A stretch of 64,000 bases of DNA from Malachius bipustulatus (taxonomy: Eukaryota > Arthropoda > Insecta > Coleoptera > Melyridae): the NCBI GenBank assembly GCA_910589415.1, contig CAJUUM010000036.1, forward strand, positions 310,001 to 374,000, given 5' to 3'. The notes below the pieces were generated by a model. That model ran no database searches. It worked only from the letters and a program-made list of their open reading frames with translations, and had not been told where the DNA came from. Both the position numbers and the translations under genes were made by a program. This document shows, in pieces, positions 30,997 through 43,041 of the stretch. Position 1 is the first letter of the stretch; every line of letters starts with the position of its first letter.

Positions 30997-33720
30997 ATAT
31001 AAAAACGCTCGATTTTTTTAACTCTGTGTCTGCGCATACATTTATTGACATCTATGCAATCTCTGAATCGTGGTTAAACGATTCTATATGTAGTTCGTAG
31101 TTATTTCCACCATCATACAATGTATTCAGAGCCGACCGCTCATGTGATGGTACTGGGAAATCTCGTGGTGGTGGGGTATTACTTGCGGTGAAATCATATA
31201 TTAACTCTACAGTTCTCTGCCTCTCCTCTATCTCTGCTCTGTTCGCCTCCATCCCATCAATAGATATTACTGCCGTAAGAGTTAAAACTGCGAACGCTAG
31301 GCTCTGCATTGTGGTACTTTATATCCCACCGCTCGTCTCTTCTGAGGAATTTGTAGCTTTGTTTGAGACTCTGGAGGTGCTCGGATTTGAATATGGTCAG
31401 GAACTGATTATCTTGGGTGATTTCAATATAAGTGGTTACTCCCGTTGCCCTTCTGTATCTCTTGGTTTGCACGCGAGAACACTCGATGAATTCTGTAGCC
31501 TTGTTTGTCTGCAACAGCATAATTCCATTTGTAACGCCAATGGAAGATTTTTTGATCTAGTCCTGTCCACGTTATGTTGCTTTGTTGAGAGGGCTCTCGA
31601 TTTCGCCGTTGCTGAGGATGCACACCATCCTACTCTCTTCATTAAAGTTCCTTGTAGGATACCTAGACGTCTCAATCTTATCTCCGCTAATGTTAGCCAT
31701 TTCTCATACAATTTTAGACGAGCGGACTTTGTTGGTTTATACCAGCATCTTTTCTCTTTATCTTGGAACTGTGTACTTTCCGATATGAACTTGAAAACAG
31801 CCATCTCAAAGTTTTATGAAATGATCTACCGATCGTTTGACACATTTGTCCCAAAATCTTCTCCAAGACACAGTTGTAGATATCCACCCTGGTTTTCTAG
31901 GACGATTATTTCTGATATTAAAAAGAAATTTGCGTCGTGGAAGCATTACAAGACACATCTTGATCAGGAATCTCTATCTCAGTTTCAATATCTTCGTCGT
32001 AAACTTAAAAATGACATTAGAGTGGCTCACACTGCTTTTGCTAGAGACTCGGAGCAGAGGATTAGATCATCACCCAAGAGGTTCTGGTCATATGTCAACC
32101 GTAGGAGAGGTGAGTCTTCTGTTCCCTCTAGGGTGTCATATGGTGATGATGTCACTGACCGCCCCTTGAAAGTTGTCAGCCTCTTCGGGACCTTCTTTAA
32201 TAGTTGCTTTAGGGATGCCAACATTACTACATCCTCATACTCTTCAGACCGACGCTGATAATAGCACGACATTCTTGCCACGTGCTTTCGATGAATCTGA
32301 TATTCTACTATCGGTCAAAAAGTTTGGTTCTGCACTAACCGCTGGAGTTGATCTGATTCCAGATTTTTTTGTGAGGGACTGTGCTCATGTTCTAATGGCT
32401 CCATGCTTCATATTTTCAACTTGATTCTAAAAAATCAAACTTTTCCGGATGAATGGAAAGTGGCCAGGACGGTCCCTGTTTCCAAGTCGGGTGACAGGTC
32501 TTCTGTAACAGAACTTCTATGTAACTTCTCCAAGCTCTTCGAATTCTGTCTCTATAGAAGGATAATAACTGACATCAGTCGGAAACTTTCGACCTGTCAA
32601 CATGGTTTCGTTAAGGGGAGATCCACGGTAACGAATTTGGCAGTGATTAAGGAAGGAGGTAATCGCTGGGAATCTGGACCTGGGTCTGTAGGTTGATTGT
32701 CCAAGCTGCGTAGCTTTGGTTGTTCCGGGGATCTTGTTACGTTGCTCGAGAGCTATATCACTGGCAGAAGTCAGTTTGTTGAATTATCTGGATTTCGGTC
32801 CGATGTGTTCAATGTGTCTTCTGGTGTTCCTCAGGGATCTGTTGTGGGCCCGCTTCTTTTCAACATCTTTGTAAATGACGTGGTGATCATTTTCGCGAAC
32901 TGCTGTCTTTTATATGCGGATGACCTGAAGATCTACACGGTTGTTAGGTCCATTGAGGACGCGGTGCTTATGCAGGAAAGATTGGATTTGTTTGGGAAAT
33001 GGTGTGTGAAAAATCATATGAACCTGAATCTTACTAAATGTGCTGTGGTTTCTTACTCACGTAGTAGAGATCCTGTCCGGTATGACTATGGCTTGTCTGG
33101 GGTTCCTTTGACTAGATCTAATAGTATCAAAGACCTGGGTGTGGTATTTGACTCTGGTTTATTGTTTAGACAGCATATTGATAGGATCTCCTCCTCTGCC
33201 TATAGGATGTTGAGTTTCGTTATACGTAACTCTAGACATTTATGTTAACTTTATTTAAATCCTTAGTAAGATGCCATCTGGAATATGCCTCCCCAATCTG
33301 GTATCCCTCATATCTCTCTTACATCAATTCCCTAGAAACTGTCCAACGCAAATTCCTAAAATATTTGTGCTTTCATTTAGATTCAGCATATCCGCATAGG
33401 GGCTTCCCACAGGACGCTCTCTTGGCGAGATTTGGCCTTCATAGTCTACAAAAACGTCGTGCAACTAACTCCGTTTTATTTCTATTTAAACTGCTCCACA
33501 ATATCATTGATTGTCCGCAACTAGTTAAGACGATTAAATTTCGCCTCGATTAGGTGCCAGATTTCCTACCACTTTTAATCTTTCAACGCCTCGTACGCGC
33601 CTGCTGGAGTCATCACCGATTTACACAATGTGCCGAAATTTGTGCCGTTCTTTCGCACACTTTATAAGTTTGTCTCGGCTAGCTCATTTTATGGCACAAA
33701 AGGGAGTGGGAATAACTCAG
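30997..33720 (+). pseudogene. LINE B ORF2: endonuclease and RT, catalytic block lost
   Basis: Resumes the endonuclease at the TSD: IYAISESWLN, then SRGGGVLLAV and ILGDFNISGY, and HPTLFIKV near the end. An open piece (31188-32258) runs through the linker (YPPWFSRTI, KRFWSYVNRRR). RT blocks then appear in shifted frames: LKNQTFPDEWK (32410-32460), HGFVKGRSTVTNL (32600-32640), GVPQGSVVGPLLFN (about 32825-32870) and YADDLKIY (about 32915). Motif A (the D-F-S-K-A-F-D block with the first catalytic Asp) should lie between 32640 and 32700, but only KEGGNRWESGPG and a stop are there, so about 40 codons are deleted. The tail (SPIWYPSY, VQRKFLKYL) ends near 33553. Not functional. Confidence 0.85.
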
Positions 33721-33798
33721 ATTTGAATAAATCTCGGAATACAAACCTCTGCGATAAGGCTGGAATAAAAAAAAACTTAGTGCTAGAAGGTCTAATGG

Positions 33799-33892
33799 GC
33801 GCCACGCTGTTGCTTATACTTAAGGGTATGTTTCAGGAGATCATTGCGCCACGCTGTTGCTTATACTTAAGGGTATGTTTCAGGAGATCATT
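33799..33892. repeat. 47-bp tandem duplication
   Basis: GCGCCACGCTGTTGCTTATA... recurs at 33799 and 33846 with no difference that I can see. It lies just upstream of the Gypsy LTR at 33991 and may belong to that LTR's U3 if the LTR starts earlier than I propose. Confidence 0.85.
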
Positions 33893-33990
33893 ATTGTCAC
33901 AACAGCGAAGGGAACAATAAGTTTACCATGGCAAAAGCTGCGCAATAAAAGTGCTGGCTGAATACACCACTGGGTCAGGCCTAATTATTA

Positions 33991-34270
33991 TGTTAGCAAT
34001 ATTTATAATTAATAATTATACCTACTGTACTTTATCAATACTTTCGTACTGTGGTGTAATCTGATGTGATCCTCTTTATTATTAGTAGGCATTAAGTTTC
34101 AAGTCGTTATCTACCCGAGAGTTTTTTGTGGCCAGTGGTTCACGACTGGCAATGATAAAAATAGCGAATATTGATTCATTCTTATTATGTTACTTTAAAG
34201 TGAAGGTGGATTAATAAATAATTGTATTTTTGAATAGGAAAGGGTACGTTTTATTCGAAAGTTATTAACA
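33991..34270 (+). repeat. Probable 5' LTR of a truncated Gypsy
   Basis: TGTTAGCAATAT...GTTATTAACA, with inverted ends TGTTA/TAACA, directly followed by TTTTCAGAAGTGGGAT, which resembles the Gypsy primer binding site at 25362. The right end is well supported by the PBS. The left end is uncertain, and the true start could be near 33796. No second copy is in the window. Confidence 0.55.
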
Positions 34271-34391
34271 TTTTCAGAAGTGGGATCCATCCCTCGTGTC
34301 TTTAGTGATTATTTAGCTAGTTATTGGTTTAAAAAAGTTAATTAGTGTTAAGTGTTTATTATTATAATATTGTGAAAATTAATGAGTTAAT

Positions 34392-36254
34392 ATGAGTGAA
34401 ATCGAGGATGAAAATGTACTTTATGAACAGTTGATCGAAAAACACATTGAAAGGAAAATTTCTAACATTTTGAAAACAAAATTCGGTAAACGTTTCGACG
34501 ACGCTGACATGGACATTGATGACGAAGAAATTACGACAAAACAAATTGTGAAATCAGAAGTGATACCATTCTTCGACCCCGACAGTAAAATTTGCACAAT
34601 AAGTTCGTGGTTACAGAAAATTGAACAGCTCGGGAAGATTCATAAGTGGTCGGAATATGAAAAAACCGCTTATATGCAAATCAGACTGAAGGGATCCGCT
34701 CGCGATTGGTTTAATAGATTGGATGACTACGACAAGACATAGGATGAATGGAAAACCGTTCTATCAAGGGCATTCCCGCGCTGCATCGCTTACGCAACGG
34801 TTTTAGAGGAACTCGTAGCTAGAAAGAAACAACTTCAAGAAACGATGACTCATTATTACCACTCGAAGTTATCTTTAACTCAACAATGCCGTTTGGACAA
34901 CGAAGCAACAATTTCATGCATCATCAAGGGATTACCGCTTGAATTGCAGGCAAATGCTAGAGCCTTTCAGTGTGCAACCCCAAACGAACTCTACTCTGGC
35001 TTCATTGCACCAATGGACAACTACCAATCTCCAGGGCCGACACAGACGATAACAAAACGTCCGAGATACGAAGAAGCATCCACCAGCAACAAACGCTGCA
35101 ACCGACCAGCCCCCCAATGCTATCATTGCGGAAAACTGGGACACTTGGCGAGGGAGTGCTACAATAGGAGTGCGATTCGATGCCACATCTGTAAACGCGT
35201 TGGGAACAAACAAGACCAATGTCGACTACGACACCACCGAGCTGGCGAACGATCAGGACATGACCAAGCTAGTGAAAAAAATGTCAAGCTGATTGATAAC
35301 TCAACTATCAACAACATTTACAAAAAGGAGTGTACCATAAACGGGCAGCCAGTAATAGCCTATGTCGACACTGGCAGTCAAGTCAATGTTATTTCGAAGC
35401 ACGTGGTGGAAAAGTACAACCTCTCTACTATTCCCAAAGCAACAACATTAAGAGGTTTCGGAGGCTCCAAAGTTTCAGCCACCAAAAAAGCAACCTTCAT
35501 GATCAAAGTTGACCAGCTGCATGTAGGGACGGATGCTGTAGTAACGGAGGCTGACATGGGCGATGTTGATGTCATAATTGGACAACCAATAATAAACCGG
35601 GAAGGCGTCTCACTCGTGGTTTTCCAAAATCAATTGAAACTTACATCAGAGGTGGCTCCAGCACTGGACAAAATAACTCTCCTCGAAGATTATCCCAGGC
35701 CAACAGTCAATGCAACAAATGATGTAACACTCCGCGCCGGAGCTTCAACTATGGTCGATGTGCATGTTATTGGTGTGCGCCCTGAGGAAGATGTGATCAT
35801 CAACAACAACTTCTATCAGATCCAGCAAGCCATCGTCTGTATACCGGGAGGTGTACTCAATGGACAGTCCGAACAATTAGAAGTCCTGAATGTAGGCGAT
35901 GCAGATATTGATTGGAAGAAAGGCCAGCTGATTAGCAGAGGCGAATTATGTGACACGGTAGACGAATGGCAGAACCTGAAGGTGAGTCACGATCATGAAT
36001 CTGTATTATCTAATAAGGATCGTATACTTTTGAAAGATGTAGATGTAGACGAAAATTTGGGAAGGGATGTTCAAGGAAGACTGTTGAAGATGTTAAATAA
36101 GTGGTCTTCATGTTTTGCAATGGGAAACAGAGAATTGGGTGGTGTTAGCTGTGGTGAAATCGAGATTACAACAATGAAAGATTCTAAGCCTGTTTGCTAT
36201 CAACCATACAGACTATCACATAAGGAAAGGGAGGTAGTTAGAGAGTATAAATAA
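34392..36254 (+). pseudogene. Gypsy gag-protease, truncated at the start of RT
   Basis: Gag begins at 34392 (MSEIEDENV) with a capsid-like domain (IPFFDPDSKICTISSWLQKIEQL, GSARDWFNRLDDYD). An in-frame TAG at 34741-34743 interrupts it, probably a Trp codon change, because the frame reads on with DEWKTVLSRAFP. Zinc knuckles CYHCGKLGHLAREC and CHICKRVGNKQDQC follow at about 35115-35220. Then comes an aspartic protease with YVDTGSQVNVI (about 35365) and DVIIGQPI (about 35570). The RT N-terminus (YQPYRLSHKEREVVREY) is reached near 36210 and then the element stops abruptly at 36254. One nonsense change plus a large 3' truncation. Confidence 0.88.
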
Positions 36255-36414
36255 TTGTCGTTAGATGTATTACCGTTAGCGTTAGTTTTAATAGAAATTT
36301 ATTGTAATAATACACGTCAATTAATTATAATATGAACTGAACTTTTTACGTTAGATATTTTTTCGTCGTTCGTCGATTCTGACATTTCACTGTCACTACC
36401 ACAGACTACTACTT

Positions 36415-37854
36415 TTACAGTATATTATCTACATCCTCCGGGGCGGCGATTGGAATCTCCAAAGGATACAGTAGTTGAATTGGTCGTCTCAAGATCGTTT
36501 TATTAGGAAGTTGAATTTCGCATGCACGAATTTTACCATCTCTGCCAGGAAATACTCGTGTAATTCGAACCATTTTCCAGGTCAGACGTGAAGCACCCTG
36601 ATCATGCAGTAGGACGATGTCGTTGACCTTGAACGTTTTTGTTGATGACGACCAGCTGTTTTCATGTGCGTTACGTAGCTGCTGCAAATACTCGTTAGTC
36701 CATCTCTTCTTGAATTTTGATAATATTTGCTGTCGTTCTTTCCACTTCATTAAAATTGTGTCTCTCTGCAATTTGAAATCAGGGTTGGGTAAAGTACATT
36801 GCCGATTATCGTTTAATAAAAAACTAGAAGGTGAGAGAATGACCAAATTATCTTTATCGTTATCAATATAAGTCAGAGGTCGGGCGTTAACAGTGGCCTC
36901 TATTTCTGTAAAAATCGTTTGAAGTTCATCAGCAGTGACAGATGCTTTTCCAAGAGCAAACTTTAGGCAATCTTTGACAGTTTTTATCATTCGCTCCCAA
37001 AAACCTCCCCACCATGCAGCTCGCTCAACAATGAATTTCCAAGTAATACGACGATTAACGGTAAAGTCGGTTACTTCTTGGGTCCTTAATAATTCATAAA
37101 GCTTGCTTAGTTCTAACGATGTTCTCTTGAAGGTTTTGGCGTTATCGGAATAGAAGGAACTGGGTACTCCTCTTCTTGCTACGAATCTTCTTAGAGCTCT
37201 GACACAGCTTTCTGTCGATAAATCCAGCACCAACTCCAAATGTACGGCACGAGTTGATGCACAGGTTAAAAGCATTAAATAACATTTACGTTTTTCGTTG
37301 TGTTCGTTAAAGACATATAAGGGTCCGGCAAAATCTACACCAGTATCATTAAAAGGATTGGACATTAGACTTCTAATTTTCGGTAGTGGTGCAAATGATT
37401 CTTGACCGGACTTACATCGTAACTTCTTACAAATGACACATTTGCTTATTAAAGACTTGATTTTCTGTCGTCCACTGATTATCCAAAATCGTTTTCTAAT
37501 TTCGGAAAGCGTTAAATTCACTCCACTATGGAAGCAACGATTATGAGTTTCCCAAATTAATTTTTCTACAAAAGATGACTTCTTATGTAGAACGATAGGG
37601 TTGACAGTATTGTATGATAATTCGGATTCTTGTAGGCGACTTTTAATCCTCAGAATTCCTGATTCATCCAAAAATGGCGTTAATTTGTAAATTGATGAAC
37701 CTGTGTCAACTGAGTTAGATTTCTGTAGGTCTTCGATTTCTTCAGAAAATGCAATTTGCTGAGTTATTCTTATCCAGTATGTTTCAGCTTCGCGTAGTTC
37801 TTCGGTCGTTAGCGTTATAGAAGAACCTTTATTTTTCTTGAACACCCGTTTCAC
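36415..37854 (-). CDS. Pao/BEL integrase
   Basis: 479 residues, unbroken. Zinc-binding domain HNRCFHSGVNLTLSEIR...KCVICKK (both His and both Cys present). Catalytic core: Asp in GVDFAGPL, Asp in YSDNAKTF and Glu in WWGGFWERMIK. A Pao-type C-terminal DUF5641-like module (KRWTNEYLQQL, VNDIVLLHD, WKMVRITRVFPGRDG) closes the protein. It is a fragment of a polyprotein, joined to the upstream RNase H by a one-base frame change near 37857. Catalytically complete, but without a proper start. Confidence 0.9.
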   Translation of the reverse strand: MKRVFKKNKGSSITLTTEELREAETYWIRITQQIAFSEEIEDLQKSNSVDTGSSIYKLTPFLDESGILRIKSRLQESELSYNTVNPIVLHKKSSFVEKLIWETHNRCFHSGVNLTLSEIRKRFWIISGRQKIKSLISKCVICKKLRCKSGQESFAPLPKIRSLMSNPFNDTGVDFAGPLYVFNEHNEKRKCYLMLLTCASTRAVHLELVLDLSTESCVRALRRFVARRGVPSSFYSDNAKTFKRTSLELSKLYELLRTQEVTDFTVNRRITWKFIVERAAWWGGFWERMIKTVKDCLKFALGKASVTADELQTIFTEIEATVNARPLTYIDNDKDNLVILSPSSFLLNDNRQCTLPNPDFKLQRDTILMKWKERQQILSKFKKRWTNEYLQQLRNAHENSWSSSTKTFKVNDIVLLHDQGASRLTWKMVRITRVFPGRDGKIRACEIQLPNKTILRRPIQLLYPLEIPIAAPEDVDNIL

Positions 37855-37858
37855 GTAC

Positions 37859-38680
37859 CTATGCTGTAACTCGCAAGCATTTTTCTAGACGTTCGTAATT
37901 TTCAAACGAAAAAATCGGTTCGATGGCGTGATCCGGTTTTGCATGTACGTTAATTGCACAAATCACGGTCTCGTCTAAACATTCGTCGTTATTATCATCT
38001 GCGAACCACTCGTTTTCCGATCGCGATAAAAGTTCAGGCCCGCACAGCCAATGTTCAGCTTTACAAAGTTCAGCAGCACTGACACCTCTCGTTAACAAAT
38101 CCGCGGGATTCGCTTTACCCAGACAGTGTCTCCAAATTGAGTCGTTCGTTAATTTTTGGATTTCACTTACCCGATTATACACGTACGATTTCCATTTCGC
38201 GGCATCACCAGTAATCCAATACAAAGTGATTTTTGAGTCAGTCCACAAATTAATGTTCGTAAATTTCAATTTCACATTCTTTAGAATATAGTCTTTTAAA
38301 CGAGAAGCACAAAATGCAGCGGTAAGTTCTAATTTCGGTAAGGTAACATCCGTCGTATCGTGTCCCTTTAATGGCGCGACGCGATTCTTGGCGACCAAGA
38401 AATTCACACGCACGTTTTCGTTCGAAATTTCGCGGACGTAAGCAACCGCTCCATATGCTGCCTGGCTGGCATCGCAAAATATATGCAACTCGATGTTGAA
38501 GTCTACACTTGCTACGTTTCTGGGAATTCCGTAAGACTCGAGATTCGTTATATCCCAACACCACCTTTTCCACATAGTTGAGTAGACCGGAGGTAATTCG
38601 GTGTCCCAGTCGATCTTCAATTTCCAGAGAAGTTGTAGAATAATTTTCGCTTTAATTGTAAATGGGGCTAGGATAAACAA
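37859..38680 (-). pseudogene. Pao/BEL RNase H
   Basis: Contains HIFCDASQAAYGAVAYVR and LWTDSKITLYWI with the family acidic residues, and NPADLLTRG near the end. It is in frame with the RT across a single TAA at 38708-38710, and out of frame by one base with the integrase at 37857. So one nonsense change and one indel silence the polyprotein. Confidence 0.88.
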
Positions 38681-38707
38681 AGGATCATAAATTCGACCGA
38701 TACTCTG

Positions 38708-40045
38708 TTAAACGTTTCGTTTGGTAGGTACTTCCGTTCGTTGAAGAAATGAAATTATTGAAGACATATCCAAACTCAAATTATCGTTGGTCGTATCCCA
38801 GTATAAGCCCATTACTTTTGGAACATCTGAAAAGCTTTGATTCGGTTCGTTCTCGTAAATGTGGTTCTTCAGGTCGTTATTATTGGTATTCCATTTTCGT
38901 AAATTCATTCCAACTTTATCAAGAATAAAAGTAAAATCATCATAAATTCTCATTGCATGATCTAATGAATTTACAGTTAGCACCAAATCGTCTACATAAA
39001 ATGAATTCGACAAACGTTGTACGGTATCAGGAAAGTTTGTCAATTCTTCGTTAAATAATTTCTTCAAAGTAGCTGCTAGCAAAAAGGGGCTACTCGTGAC
39101 ACCAAAGGTAACTCTTGTCATGCGGTACACTTGAACTGTCGGTAAATTATTTATGTCGTTAATAGGTTCTTTGTACCACAGAAAACGATGACAGTCTCGA
39201 TCGCAAACACTCAATTTTATTTGTAAAAATGCCTTCTCGATATCGGCGATTATTCCAATTTTTCCGACGCGAAAGTTCAATAAAATTCTCATTAGATCTT
39301 GTACCAAATTTTCACCGGCATGAAGAAGTTCGTTAAGTGACGGTAAATTTGGAGCGTGAGCAGAGGCATCAAACACTACGCGTAGTTTTGACGTCGTCTT
39401 GTCTTCGCGATAAACTGGATGATGAGGCATATAGTAGGTCTTCTGCGATGATTTTGAATTTCTAGAAGACTCCACTACTTCGGCGATTTCGTTATTTATG
39501 AGTTCACGAACAGCTTCGTCGTATTCGATTAAGCGAGAATTTTTCTGAAGTTTATTCGTTAAATACTTCATTCTCGATAATGCACCATGATAATTATCAT
39601 CTAATGTGCACTCGTTTTTCCAAGGCAACGAAACTTCATATCGATCACCTTTGAATGTTATTTGTTCATTAATAAATTGTTCGGTAAAATTATTTCGTTT
39701 CAAATCGTCGTTAATTCCAATAGTTTCCAAGTCCCAGAATTGCTTAATTTTCAGGTCGTTGTCTTCGTCAGAGAATTGAGCATGTAAAGTCGTTACGATA
39801 GTCGTGTTTACATTAGTTGAAATGCAGTCAGGGTTCGGTCCTTGTAGAGTCCATCCCAGCTTCGTATTTTGAGCTATCAAATCGTCGGTAATGCGAACAA
39901 ATTCACCTGTTACGATTCTCCAGTAGCTATCCGCTCCTATAAGTAAGGAAATACCACCCAGCGTTTGCACCTGGCCCGTTATGGAAATATCAGCCAGATT
40001 TATTGTATTTGGTATTATGATGAAAAATCCAATAAATAGGTACCA
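38708..40045 (-). pseudogene. Pao/BEL protease end and reverse transcriptase
   Basis: Starts in the last part of the Pao aspartic protease (LLIGADSYWR, LGWTLQGP; no active-site block left). The RT follows: HHPVYREDKTTSKLRVVFDA, IADIEKAFLQI with the first catalytic Asp, and SFYVDDLVL with the YVDD box. Reading can be traced upstream of the first start codon to about 40045 (PNTINLADISITGQ). It ends at TAA 38708-38710, after which the same frame continues into RNase H. Confidence 0.88.
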
Positions 40046-42786
40046 CCACGGTTGCCAGCGAACAATGGTTCAAATAGATGGTTATTTTCTAATGCAGACA
40101 CGGCCGCAGGGTTTTCTGCCTAACAGGGGTTGTTTAAGGTTGGCCAGAATAGATAGTAATAAAACAATCAATCAGCTCCACGGGAGTGCCTAGTTTATAT
40201 TATAACTTGAAACAAGCTACATCGACCCATCCAGGTACGTATCGGCATATATCACGAAGGTAATATTACAAAGACTAATTTCTAGTCTACACTAAGTCCC
40301 TAATAATCTACCCCGCGAGCAGCTGCTGTTGGTTCACACTATTAGTAACTAAAATATGAAATAAAACACTGGTGAAGTCCTGGACTCGGTGCCAATGGGG
40401 CTCCTGTGGCAGTGGAGGTAATTGACAATTAGTAAATACCTGTGCAGGCCGGGTTTCTCTCACCAACGACTGTGCGTCGGGCTCGGTCAGGCAGGGACAG
40501 CCGGTGTCAAAGACAAGATGGAGACTCTACTCTGGTGACTCCGTGCCGCAAAAGTACATCAACAGTTCTCAACATCAGTAAATCAACAGTTACGACGTCC
40601 GAAAGTTGCCGTTGAGATGAACAAATACCCTGGACGAACAACCCTGCAAAGAGAACATCTGTAGCCTGCTGTCGGAGACTATAGGAAAGTTCGGCTGACA
40701 CAAAGCGTGCCAGCAATATCCTTTTTGGTTAACTAAAATAAGTGTGGTAGTAAAGTGGACTTGCAATTACTCACCTCCAATGTAGAAGGAGGGCGTTTAA
40801 GGAACAATCCTTGGGGAGTTTTCTTGCCGTAATAAATTTTTATCCTTCTAAGAAGAATGACCGTACCACCAGTACCCTGCACGGTCGGCCTAGCGAAATC
40901 CAGCTTCTCCTACTCCAACACACGTTGAAACTCCCTACGAGTTTAATGTGAAGCTGGGTTTCAATAATTATTAACGACCAGAAAAGGTTTTAAAGTTCTC
41001 CTCTGAGGGGATTTTTTTTTAATAATTAAATTGTAATTTTTGTTGAATTTTTCCTCTTAGTTTCCTTTTTTTTTCTACTTTTAATCAGGGTGATTAGATA
41101 GTTCGAACTTTTTTGATAAAAAAAACTGATAGTCTCCGGTCAGCAGGATCAAGATTCCTCTTGCAAAAATAAAAAGAACATTCAGTTCCCACCATTAATA
41201 ATGACAATGACAAACAACACTAACAAGACAAGACCACAGAATAACAGCCACTAAAATAAATAAATCAGAAATAATAAACAAAATATAAACAAATAACATA
41301 ACCCCATTGTTTTATTTACAATAAATAAAATAAATAATAACCACCGTAACCATTCTTAGGAGGTGACAAAATAAAACCGTCACACCTTTTCATTTCACAT
41401 TACAGAAATTTTCTAAGCCGATTAGATTTACGGCCGCCAAATCGGTTTTTCATGTATTTTTTTTCAAGGTTGAAAAGGTGTGAACTGCATGTAATTTTGA
41501 AGGTCGAATTATGATTCAAGGTCGTGTAATATAGCATCAAAATTTTAAAGATTATATTTATTAATTCAAGGTCGAATATTAGCAGCCTCACCCGCCCCCT
41601 GACCTAGTCACATATGTAAAAAATGGGTGTGCAAAAATAATTTATAATAATCAGTCGTAAAAGTACCTATACATATAAACGATCAAGATTAAAAATAATA
41701 ATTAATTATTCAAAGGTTGTTCAATAAAATTCGAGTATTATTTTTTAATAAGCTATCAGGAAAATATACCTACTTCATGTAAGTATTTATTCGCGTATAG
41801 CAGTTGCGGTGTCAAGTTTCAATCACTTCTCCGCCGGTCATATTATTCCATACAATTATGGGATCGCTAATTTCAATAATAATTAAATCGAGAATTAAAT
41901 CAAAATGTTTGCGAAGGCTGGGTGCTAGAACATGTAATATTCGAAGGTTTATTGATCATACATTTTAGCTTGAACTAATTTTTAAGAAAATAAATTGTTG
42001 CAAGATCAATCCAATTTTTAAGAAAATCTATTTATACAATAATACCGCTCTAACGAAAATCTTCAATATTAAAAATAATTATTCAAATAATATTTTTCAA
42101 GGTCGATCACCATTATAAGTTCATAAGAGTTCCTAAATTTAATAATTAGGAATTGATTATAATAATTGTAAATTAAATAAATAATAGTCTTTCCACAATC
42201 CTGTTAGAAGAGATTTTATTCCAACGCTCCACTAGAACGAGTAGATCATATTACACCCCGGTACTGAGGAGCTCATACCTACATATTATGCATATGACAT
42301 CTAAAATTATTTTCACATTAAATTTTCAAGATGTGTTGTATTTCACCGAGTATGTATGATTTTCTCTATTTTATCAACGGAAAAATCTGATATTTATAGT
42401 AAATAATTAATGGGAATGGCAATACCATGTAAACAGACAGGTGCTAGGTAAACAGCTATAGGAGAAAAAAATTCGGAGTTAATAAACGGAGAACAAGTGA
42501 AGCATTTGAAAATGATGGCGCCCCGTCCCAAAGCAAGCCGCCACCTGCTAGCCGCCTCCACACATCAATGCTGGATCATTGTAGATCATCGAACATAGTA
42601 GATAAGCGTAAGGTTGACAGTTGTTGCATAGACTGGAGAGAACGTTAATCGGTGAATATTAAAAATATGGAGGGTTGACGTTGCCAGAGTTACATAGATT
42701 AAGCAAGATAAACGGAAACAGGTGGGGAAAATCAAAGCATGAAAATTCGTCAAGCGTATTACACGCACCAACTAACCAATAATTAA
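40046..42786. other. Spacer, no gene recognised
   Basis: 40050-40980 is of mixed composition and could hold Pao leader or LTR sequence, but I cannot match it to another copy. 41000-42780 is AT-rich with many AATAAATAAT tracts. No domain-bearing ORF, tRNA or repeat array was seen. Confidence 0.5.
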
Positions 42787-42807
42787 TACAGGGTGTTCTA
42801 CAAGCTC

Positions 42808-43041
42808 TGTTACGTTTTATGATAATTTGTATAATGCGGCAACGCTGTTGAGTCGAGTGACGAGGGATGAAAAGTCTCGTCTCGAGGTATTCACTGAGAA
42901 ACTGTTGGTGAAGAAGGAATGTTAAAAATGTTACGAGGGTTGCAAGTTGTGTTATGTTTTTGAAGTTAAAATAAAGTTAATTATACAGTCCACTGTTCCA
43001 AGTTGTTTTAATACTTGTATAAGTCTACAAGAAACCGTTCA
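42808..43041 (+). repeat. 5' LTR of the BEL/Pao element
   Basis: TGTTACGTTTTATG...GAAACCGTTCA. It carries AAAATAAAG near 42970, a likely poly(A) signal. No strong TATA box; a TTGTATAATGCGG stretch near 42828 is the best candidate. Confidence 0.95.

Larger units (their letters stand above)
22940..33790 (+). mobile_element. LINE B, split by a young Gypsy
   Basis: 5' UTR (about 22970-23405), intact ORF1 (23406-24653), start of ORF2, a 6254-bp Gypsy insertion (24743-30996), then the rest of ORF2 to about 33720 and a short 3' region ending near an AATAAA(A) tract at 33770. The ORF1-ORF2 order with PHD finger, coiled coil, knuckles, endonuclease and YADD RT places it in the Jockey/R1-like group. 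Limits are approximate; no TSD for LINE B was recognised. Confidence 0.85.
36255..40045 (-). mobile_element. Pao/BEL retrotransposon fragment, minus strand
   Basis: Protease end, RT, RNase H and integrase of a Pao/BEL element, running right to left. Gag and both LTRs are not recognised. At its left (3') end it meets the truncated Gypsy at 36254/36255. At its right end the reading fades within the protease near 40045. The 3' UTR (36255-36412) has an AATAAA-type signal on the minus strand. Confidence 0.85.
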
